Shown here: positions 1 to 4,712 of the stretch, one piece after another | How positions within the stretch are numbered: position 1 is the first letter of the stretch | How the letters are laid out: each line of letters starts with the position of its first letter | Origin: Vulcanimicrobiota bacterium | GTDB taxonomy: Bacteria; Vulcanimicrobiota; Vulcanimicrobiia; Vulcanimicrobiales; Vulcanimicrobiaceae | Reading direction: 5' to 3' | Length of the DNA: 6,372 nucleotides | Assembly (NCBI GenBank): GCA_019237435.1 | Contig: JAFAHB010000097.1 | Coordinates: 1-6,372 of the forward strand | Program-made: the position numbers and the translations under genes | The notes under the pieces: generated by a model | The model's input: only the letters and a program-made list of their open reading frames with translations | What the model was told of the DNA's origin: nothing | The model's database searches: none

Positions 1-543
1 GATAAAGACGGCATTCCGTATCGCACGCTGCCGGGGACGAAACACCCCGCCGCCGGATTCTTCACGCGAGGTACCGGCCACGACGAAGAGGCGCGCTACT
101 CCGAGATGCCCGATGTCTGGCAGCGCGGTCTCGACCGGCTCGTCCGCAAGCACGATACGGCGCGAACGGTCGTTCCGGCACCCGTCGTCGATGAGAAGCG
201 AGGACGTAAAGTGGCGGTTCTAGCGTACGGCTCCACGCACCACGCCATCGTGGAAGCGCGCGATTTCCTCGCACAGGCCGGCATCGAGCTCAACTACATG
301 CGCGTTCGCGCGCTGCCGCTTTCGCCTGAGGTCGCCACGTTCGTGCAGCGTCACGACCGCGTTTACGTCGTCGAGCAGAATCGCGACGGACAGCTGTACG
401 GCATTCTCCGCACGGAGCTTCCGACGCACTTGATCGGCCGCCTCGAGTCGATCCGGCATTACAACGGCGTTCCGATCGACGCGCGCGCCATCATCGATCC
501 GCTGCTCGAGGAAGAGCGGCCGCCCGCGGTGATTGCCGAATGA
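1..543 (+). CDS. korA: 2-oxoacid:ferredoxin oxidoreductase alpha subunit (KorA type), 3' part
   Basis: The C-terminal 180 residues of the large subunit of a two-subunit 2-oxoacid:ferredoxin oxidoreductase; the 5' end lies outside the window. The enzyme decarboxylates a 2-oxoacid, most likely 2-oxoglutarate, to an acyl-CoA in the cytoplasm and passes electrons to ferredoxin. The fragment opens with the family's IPYRTLPGT block (residues 5-13), followed by FFTRGTGHDEEARYSE, which closely resembles the same region in actinobacterial-type KorA proteins. From about residue 65 a transketolase C-terminal-like domain (domain II) follows: a beta strand ending in AYGSTHHA, a strand with the RVRALPLSPE turn, then VYVVEQNRDGQL. 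The stop overlaps the korB start as ATGA, so the two subunits are translationally coupled. The 2-oxoglutarate preference is inferred from resemblance to KorAB; pyruvate or another 2-oxoacid is not excluded. Confidence 0.93.
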   Translation, partial: DKDGIPYRTLPGTKHPAAGFFTRGTGHDEEARYSEMPDVWQRGLDRLVRKHDTARTVVPAPVVDEKRGRKVAVLAYGSTHHAIVEARDFLAQAGIELNYMRVRALPLSPEVATFVQRHDRVYVVEQNRDGQLYGILRTELPTHLIGRLESIRHYNGVPIDARAIIDPLLEEERPPAVIAE

Positions 544-1556
544 CCGCTAATTTGAACATCGTCGGCCTCGCGCGCGAAGTGTACAAAGGGCTGCCGACAA
601 CGCTCTGCGCGGGTTGCGGCCACAATTCGATTACCAATCACCTCATCAAGGCCCTTTTCGAGTACGGCGTCGAACCGCACAAGCTCGCGAAGATGAGCGG
701 CATCGGCTGCTCTTCAAAGACGCCGGCGTATTTCGTCGAACAGGCTCACGGTTTTAACGGCCTGCACGGCCGTATGCCGTCGGCGGCAACGGGTGCGAAA
801 CTCGCCAATCGCGAGTTGCTCGTGCTCGGTATCAGCGGAGACGGCGACACGGCGAGCATCGGGCTGGGCCAGTACTGCCACATGATCCGGCGCAATCTCG
901 ATTGCACCTATATCATCGAGAACAACGGCTGTTACGGTTTGACGAAGGGGCAGTTTTCGGCGACCGCCGACGTCGGTTCCACGCAAAAGGGCGGCAAGGT
1001 CAACGAGTATGCCACGATCGACGCCTGCGGCCTAGCGATCGAGCTTGGCGCGACGTTCGTCGCGCGCTCGTTTTCCGGCGACGGCAAACAGCTCGTACCG
1101 CTGCTGCAAGCCGCATTCTCGCATCGCGGCACGGCGATTCTCGACGTAATCAGTCCGTGCGTCACATTCAACGATCACGAAGGCTCGACGAAAAGCTACG
1201 CCTACGTCAAGGAACACGACATCGTTCTGCACACTGCAGACTACATTGCCGGTGGGCGCGAGATAACGGTCGATTACGAGCCCGGCACCGTGCGCGACGT
1301 CGAGCTCGAAGACGGTTCTCACGTGCTCTTACGTAAGCTCGACGTCGACTACGATCCGAGCGACGCAATCGGCGCGCTTCGGATCATCCACGATTCTCGC
1401 GCGCGCGGCGAGTTCGTTACCGGACTGCTCTACGTCGATACACGCCAGCAAGATCTATGCGAACGCGAACATCTGAGCAAAACGCCGTTGGCGCAGCTCG
1501 ACGAAGAGACGCTGCGAATTACCCGCGACGATTGGCAGAAGCTGATGGAGACGTAA
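540..1556 (+). CDS. korB: 2-oxoacid:ferredoxin oxidoreductase beta subunit (KorB type)
   Basis: The 338-residue thiamine-diphosphate-binding subunit that partners KorA. Cys23 and Cys26 (LCAGCGH), Cys57 (GIGCSS) and Cys207 (SPCVTFND) match the four ligands that hold the single [4Fe-4S] cluster in characterised beta subunits. The TPP/Mg site is GDGD at 100-103, completed by Asn128-Asn129 and the YGLTKGQ block at 132-138. The length is near normal and all key residues are present, so the enzyme should be active. The ATG at 540 is chosen because it forms ATGA with the korA stop, the standard arrangement for this pair, and the family's N-terminal LCAGCGH block follows about 20 residues later. The end of the gene overlaps the downstream sirtuin reading frame. 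KorAB would supply succinyl-CoA and reduced ferredoxin in an oxidative or reductive TCA cycle; the direction of flux cannot be told from sequence. Confidence 0.95.
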   Translation: MTANLNIVGLAREVYKGLPTTLCAGCGHNSITNHLIKALFEYGVEPHKLAKMSGIGCSSKTPAYFVEQAHGFNGLHGRMPSAATGAKLANRELLVLGISGDGDTASIGLGQYCHMIRRNLDCTYIIENNGCYGLTKGQFSATADVGSTQKGGKVNEYATIDACGLAIELGATFVARSFSGDGKQLVPLLQAAFSHRGTAILDVISPCVTFNDHEGSTKSYAYVKEHDIVLHTADYIAGGREITVDYEPGTVRDVELEDGSHVLLRKLDVDYDPSDAIGALRIIHDSRARGEFVTGLLYVDTRQQDLCEREHLSKTPLAQLDEETLRITRDDWQKLMET

Positions 1557-2290
1557 CGCTCGACGCGCTTCGCACGGCCCTACGCAGCGCCAACTCCGTC
1601 TTCGTCTTGACGGGCTCCGGAATATCGGCGGAGAGCGGGCTGCCGACATTTCGCGGCGTCGGCGGCCTCTGGCGTACCCATCGCGTCGAGGAGCTCGCTT
1701 CGCCTCTAGGGTTCGCCCGCGATCCGGAGCTCGTCTGGACTTGGTACAACGAGCGCAAGGCCGCACATGTCCGGGCTCAGCCGAATGCCGGCCATTACGC
1801 GCTCGCTCGGCTCGAAGAAGCGATCGGAGACTTCACGCTCGCCACGCAGAACGTCGACTCGCTGCACCTGCGCGCCGGATCGAAGCGCGTGCTCGAGCTG
1901 CACGGCAACTTGCGCGAAGCGCGCTGCACCGGCTGCGACGCACGACGGCGTTTCGACGCGGACGGGTTACCGCTCGATCAAATCGAGCATTTCTGCGGCG
2001 GCCGGTTTCGCCCCGACATCGTCTGGTTCGGCGAGCCGCTTCCGCCGGCGGTTTGGCGCGAGGCCGAAGCCGCGGCCGCTCGCGCCGACGTCATCCTCGT
2101 CGCCGGAACCAGCGCCATCGTCTACCCCGCGGCGGCGCTCGCGACGCACTACAACGAGCGCGCGTTCGTCGCGGAAGTCAATCCCGAACCAACCGCGATC
2201 AGCGGCCGCGTGGACTGCGTGCTGCGGAGCACCGCCGCGGAATTACTGCCGCAGCTCCTCGGCGACCTCGAGCTGCCCCGGCCGACCTGA
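1532..2290 (+). CDS. cobB: NAD-dependent protein deacylase, class III sirtuin (CobB/SIRT5-like)
   Basis: A 252-residue sirtuin that uses NAD+ to remove acyl groups from lysine. Numbered from the TTG start, it shows GSGISAESGLPTFRG at 28-42 (NAD binding), TQNVD at 105-109, LHG with catalytic His124, the zinc pair Cys132/Cys135, RPDIVWFGE at 160-168 and GTSAIVYPAAAL at 192-203. Tyr72 and Arg75 in WYNER align with the E. coli CobB Tyr92/Arg95 and SIRT5 Tyr102/Arg105 pair that recognises succinyl and other acidic acyl groups. The second half of the zinc site is odd: only Cys155 (HFCGG) is seen where a C-x2-C is expected. The start is uncertain. TTG 1532 gives a normal family length and a 25-base overlap with korB but has no clear ribosome site; ATG 1457 would add 25 unconserved residues encoded within korB. 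The frame itself is certain, and the gene reads as the third member of the korAB operon. Confidence 0.93.
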   Translation: MAEADGDVTLDALRTALRSANSVFVLTGSGISAESGLPTFRGVGGLWRTHRVEELASPLGFARDPELVWTWYNERKAAHVRAQPNAGHYALARLEEAIGDFTLATQNVDSLHLRAGSKRVLELHGNLREARCTGCDARRRFDADGLPLDQIEHFCGGRFRPDIVWFGEPLPPAVWREAEAAAARADVILVAGTSAIVYPAAALATHYNERAFVAEVNPEPTAISGRVDCVLRSTAAELLPQLLGDLELPRPT

Positions 2291-3589
2291 TGCGCGACGC
2301 GTAAAGAACCAATAGACCGGCAATCCCGAAAGCAGGATCCCGATTCCGACGATCGTTTCGGGTGACGTGAACATGACGTCGCCGACGACACCCCAGGCTA
2401 CGGCAAGAAAGACCAGGGTCGTGACCGGATGCCCCGGCGTTCGAAAGATCGGCGTTGGGGCGGCCGGATCGCGCGCGTCGCGGTTGCGAAAGACGATCAG
2501 TGCGATTGCGGCAAACCCAAAGAAAATGTAATCGATGCACGTCACGTAGTTCAGAATCTTTTCGTACGGCAGAAACGCGATGATCAGTGCGACGAGACCT
2601 TGGGCCACGATCGCGACGACCGGTGCGTGCGTTCGCGAGCTGACGGCGGCGAACTGCTTGAAGAACGTGCCGTCGGCGGCCATTTGAAAGTAGACTCGCG
2701 GCGACGTCAATATTTGATTGCTCAGGAATCCCAGCGTCGATAACGCGATGACGGTAGCCATGATGCGCAGTCCGATCGGTCCGAAGGCGAGCCGCGCGAT
2801 GTCTGATGCGGGCGTGCTCGTTGCCGCCAGACCCTCTACGCCCAGCGTGCGAAGCGAGACCGCGTTAACGGCCAGATAGAGAACGATGACCGCGACCACG
2901 CCTGCGATCATGCCGCGCGGCAGGGTCACGTGCGGCTCTTTGAGCTCGGCCGTCAGGAAGCTCGACGTCTGCCACCCGCTATAGGCGAAGAGCACCGGTA
3001 CGAGCGCGAGTCCGATGGCTGCCGCAATTCCGCTTCCATCGGGCGTCGTTGGATGCGAAAGTGGCGCCGCGTGCGGCGCAACGAGACCGACGGCGATAAA
3101 ACCGCCGATCGCCAGAATTTTGAGGATCATGAAGACGTTCTGTGTCGTGGCGCCGCTCCGGACTCCCAACGCGTTGATCGCCGTGAAACACGCGATGGCC
3201 GCGGCCGCAACGAGTCCGCTCGAAAGTTGCCATCCGGTGAGGGGCATGAAATATCGTGCAAACGTGACCGCCGCTGCGGCCGCGCCGCCGCTCTGCGACA
3301 CGAGCAGCAGCGTCCAGCCGTACATGAAGGCGAGCGAGGGATGAAAGGCGTCGCGCATGTAGGCATAGACACCGCCGTCGTGCGGCCGCCGAGCCGCGAG
3401 CTCGGCAAAGATTCCACCGCCCATCAAAATGACCAATCCGCCCGCCGCCCAGACCAGCATGACCAGCGCCGCACTATGGACGTGACGCGCCACGACGGAG
3501 GGGTTCATGAAGATACCGGAACCAATGATGCCGCCCATGACGATGAGTGCGGCATCGCGCGTGCCGAGGCGGCGCAGAAGCTTAGGCAT
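2243..3589 (-). CDS. APC-superfamily amino acid transporter
   Basis: A 448-residue inner-membrane permease of the amino acid-polyamine-organocation superfamily, most like the LAT/SteT-type exchangers. About twelve hydrophobic helices are visible, near residues 13-30, 39-62, 85-112, 122-142, 150-171, 187-212, 226-246, 275-293, 322-340, 348-367, 387-406 and 411-430. The diagnostic unwound helix 1 motif GGIIGSGIF lies at 19-27, the helix 2 signature FAELAARRPHDGGVYAY at 61-77, and the helix 6 block FAYSGWQ with the following AELKEP at 201-219. The substrate cannot be named; amino acid uptake or exchange is inferred from the family. ATG 3589 is chosen because GAGG sits 7 bases upstream; an upstream in-frame TTG at 3607 has no such support. 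The gene converges on the sirtuin, and its last 16 codons, including the stop, lie inside the sirtuin's 3' end on the opposite strand. No T-tract terminator is visible between the two. Confidence 0.94.
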   Translation of the reverse strand: MPKLLRRLGTRDAALIVMGGIIGSGIFMNPSVVARHVHSAALVMLVWAAGGLVILMGGGIFAELAARRPHDGGVYAYMRDAFHPSLAFMYGWTLLLVSQSGGAAAAAVTFARYFMPLTGWQLSSGLVAAAAIACFTAINALGVRSGATTQNVFMILKILAIGGFIAVGLVAPHAAPLSHPTTPDGSGIAAAIGLALVPVLFAYSGWQTSSFLTAELKEPHVTLPRGMIAGVVAVIVLYLAVNAVSLRTLGVEGLAATSTPASDIARLAFGPIGLRIMATVIALSTLGFLSNQILTSPRVYFQMAADGTFFKQFAAVSSRTHAPVVAIVAQGLVALIIAFLPYEKILNYVTCIDYIFFGFAAIALIVFRNRDARDPAAPTPIFRTPGHPVTTLVFLAVAWGVVGDVMFTSPETIVGIGILLSGLPVYWFFTRRASGRPGQLEVAEELRQ

Positions 3590-3698
3590 CGAACATCCTC
3601 GGCGCAAGCTCTTCGACGATTGAGGCGAACTCGCCGCTGCGCCGCAAGAACGGAATCCGCAGCTTACGCGCGATGCCGAATGCTAATGCAGATTTCAA
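3582..3698 (-). CDS. Possible small gene or C-terminal gene remnant upstream of the transporter
   Basis: A minus-strand frame with no stop from base 3731 to the TAA at 3582-3584. It has no ATG; the only plausible start is TTG at 3698, giving 38 residues. The translation contains ARKLRIPFLRRSGEFASIVEEL, a basic segment plus a short hydrophobic strand followed by an amphipathic helix, which looks more protein-like than a random frame. It loosely recalls the end of DUF2325-type domains (PF-x-LR-S/G-x-S pattern), but that is from memory and weak. The frame overlaps the transporter start by 8 bases and contains its Shine-Dalgarno site, so it could be a coupled leader. It may equally be the tail of a decayed gene, or chance, since open frames of this size are common in GC-rich DNA. 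An in-frame TAG at 3732-3734 blocks extension upstream. Confidence 0.22.
   Translation of the reverse strand: MKSALAFGIARKLRIPFLRRSGEFASIVEELAPRMFDA
3597..3600 (-). promoter_or_regulatory. Shine-Dalgarno site of the APC transporter
   Basis: On the minus strand the bases read GAGG, 7 bases before the ATG at 3589. This decides the transporter start in favour of ATG 3589 over the TTG six codons upstream. The site also lies inside the short upstream minus-strand frame that ends at 3582, so any ribosome finishing that frame would be placed on this start. Confidence 0.7.
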
Positions 3699-3747
3699 AT
3701 GATGAGCAGCCTCGCGATGCGAAGGAAGAGCCTATGTTTGCATTAGC
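3682..3747. repeat. Perfect 9-base inverted repeat flanking a start codon
   Basis: GCTAATGCA at 3682-3690 is exactly complementary to TGCATTAGC at 3739-3747, with 48 bases between. In a plus-strand transcript the stem can be lengthened towards the loop by a G-U and an A-U pair (3691-3692 with 3737-3738). This brings the stem up to the ATG at 3734 and leaves the ribosome site (3722-3726) in the loop. It could be an mRNA structure affecting translation of the exported-protein gene, or two half-sites for a DNA-binding protein. A 9-base match in a region this size can also arise by chance. Confidence 0.4.
3722..3726 (+). promoter_or_regulatory. Shine-Dalgarno site of the exported-protein gene
   Basis: AAGGA lies 7 bases before the ATG at 3734, inside the purine run GAAGGAAGAG. 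It decides the start of the exported protein: the frame is open far upstream, but the only other nearby starts would put an acidic, non-hydrophobic stretch ahead of the signal-like segment. Confidence 0.7.
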
Positions 3748-4261
3748 GACGCTCGTTGTTACCGGTTTGTTCAATGCGCTGGCGCAAGCGCCGCCGGGGG
3801 CTCCTCCGCCGGCGGCCGCGGCTGGGATGCAGCAGCCGCTTGAGGACGGCCCGTGTCTCGATTCACCGCGGGCAGTGCCGAGGGTGCTCGTAGGACCTCT
3901 CTCGCGTGGGATGCAGATCGTCCGAATCGACCAGGTGCAATCGACGGCAACGATGATGCCCGGAGCGGTCATCGGATTTCTCTATACAACGCAAGACGGC
4001 ACGACCTGGCTAGGCGAGCGAACGGCGGACTATACGTCCCCTGCCGGTGCGGCCGCCATCAATCAGGTCTTGGCAGCGACGCACATCTCTACCAAGAACG
4101 TCACCCAATTCCCGCCGCAGACGCGCTACGGCTATCCCACGAAGTATCAGCAGTTTTTCCAGGTGCGAATTCCGGCCGACGCCCTCTCGGCGCTGCGAAT
4201 TCAAATCGCACCCTGCATCGTTTGGCCGCCCGGACGCTCGCTCCCCGACCCCGTGATGTAG
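3734..4261 (+). CDS. Hypothetical exported protein
   Basis: A 175-residue protein of no family I recognise. The first 17 residues form a hydrophobic segment ending in Ala-Leu-Ala (15-17), a plausible signal peptidase site before Gln18. The usual positive charge at the N-terminus is missing, so export is likely but not certain. A Pro/Ala-rich linker follows (20-31), then a predicted mainly beta domain from about residue 38 to the end. Its only two cysteines, Cys41 (GPCLD) and Cys161 (APCIVWP), sit at opposite ends of the domain and could form a disulfide outside the cytoplasm. The middle is rich in Thr, Gln and Tyr (for example FPPQTRYGYPTKYQQFF). The start is set by a good ribosome site at ATG 3734. 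The frame continues open upstream to 2930, but that part only mirrors the transporter on the other strand. Its neighbours give no functional clue. Confidence 0.72.
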   Translation: MFALATLVVTGLFNALAQAPPGAPPPAAAAGMQQPLEDGPCLDSPRAVPRVLVGPLSRGMQIVRIDQVQSTATMMPGAVIGFLYTTQDGTTWLGERTADYTSPAGAAAINQVLAATHISTKNVTQFPPQTRYGYPTKYQQFFQVRIPADALSALRIQIAPCIVWPPGRSLPDPVM

Positions 4262-4273
4262 GCGCAGCGGTTC

Positions 4274-4294
4274 GCAGCCGTCGCATCCGGCTGC
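4274..4294 (+). other. GC-rich hairpin between the exported-protein gene and hsp20
   Basis: GCAGCCG at 4274-4280 and CGGCTGC at 4288-4294 form a perfect 7-base stem with a 7-base loop, 13 bases after the stop of the exported-protein gene and 24 bases before the hsp20 start. There is no U-tract after it, only GGGGTTTA, so a Rho-independent terminator is doubtful. The CAGCC at 4275-4279 could alternatively pair with GGCTG at 4313-4317, just before the hsp20 start codon. A structured heat-responsive leader is therefore conceivable but unproven. Confidence 0.35.
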
Positions 4295-4317
4295 CGAATG
4301 ATGGGGTTTAGAGGCTG

Positions 4318-4707
4318 GTGGAGTTCGTACTTCGGGCTCGGCTCGGGACGTTTTCACCCAACGCCGACATCTTCATCGACGAAGAGAACCGGCGTCTCGT
4401 CGCCGTCATCGAGGTTGCAGGCGTGGACCCGGAGACGCTCCGCATCGGCTTCGATGAGCGTAGCCTGATCGCAAGCGGGCGTCGCCCTAAGTCCGTGTGG
4501 CTGCGCCGCGGCTCTTTCGTCCAAAAAGAGATCGTTTTAGGGGATTTCGTCAAGCGGATCGCCTTGCCGGTCGGGATCGAATACGAGGGCGTTGCGGCAA
4601 GCTACGAAGACGGATTGCTCGTGATCGTCGCGCCGATTGCGGCGACGGCGTACACGCCGACGGCACGAACCCAGCTTCACGTCATGATCAAGAGGACTCA
4701 CTCTTAA
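4318..4707 (+). CDS. Small heat-shock protein, Hsp20/alpha-crystallin family
   Basis: A 129-residue ATP-independent holdase that binds unfolding proteins in the cytoplasm. The alpha-crystallin domain runs from about residue 14 to 106: SPNADIFID at 13-21 matches the usual domain opening, EVAGVDPETLRI at 32-43 the conserved Pro/Ala-Gly-Val block, LIASGRR at 50-56 the strand ending in SG, FVKRIALPVGI at 77-87 the FxRxxxLP block, and ASYEDGLLVI at 94-103 the family's A-x-x-x-DG-x-L motif. The N-terminal arm is very short. The tail carries Val122-Met-Ile124, a possible form of the I-x-I motif used for oligomer assembly. The start is GTG at 4318; GAGG lies only 3 bases upstream, a close spacing, so the start is less certain than the frame. 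The gene ends 5 bases before lon, indicating one transcript and likely coupled translation. Confidence 0.9.
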   Translation: MEFVLRARLGTFSPNADIFIDEENRRLVAVIEVAGVDPETLRIGFDERSLIASGRRPKSVWLRRGSFVQKEIVLGDFVKRIALPVGIEYEGVAASYEDGLLVIVAPIAATAYTPTARTQLHVMIKRTHS

Positions 4708-4712
4708 GAACG

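Larger units (their letters stand above)
3590..3733. other. Divergent intergenic region between the transporter and the exported-protein gene
   Basis: These 144 bases separate two divergent genes and must hold the promoters for both unless transcription starts further away. Bases 3675-3705 are markedly richer in A+T than the surroundings and include TGCTAATG, which resembles an extended -10 element for the plus strand, but I find no convincing -35 element at the right distance, so no promoter is called. On the minus strand a TTGAAA at 3698-3693 resembles a -35 box but has no good -10 partner. The region also contains the short minus-strand frame and the left arm of the inverted repeat listed separately. 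Confidence 0.5.

Noticed and set aside
902..1336. A 144-codon plus-strand frame inside korB
   Set aside because: It is a shifted frame of korB, Arg-rich and without motifs; the korB frame carries every conserved residue across this stretch.
2289..2303. ATG overlapping the sirtuin stop (TGATG), suggesting a coupled downstream gene
   Set aside because: The frame ends after four codons, and the DNA beyond is clearly the transporter on the other strand.
1741..2315. Two overlapping plus-strand frames (182 and 187 codons) inside the sirtuin gene
   Set aside because: They are the alternative frames of the sirtuin gene, dominated by Arg, Ala and Ser. All conserved sirtuin motifs are in the frame ending at 2290.
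2930..3733. A long plus-strand open frame continuous with the exported-protein gene
   Set aside because: This part is the complement of the transporter gene and its upstream region. The translation is a charged, Arg/Asp-rich sequence with no motif; a good ribosome site and signal-like segment appear only at 3734.
4274..4307. Rho-independent terminator after the exported-protein gene
   Set aside because: The hairpin is real on paper, but no run of T follows it, so I list it only as a hairpin.
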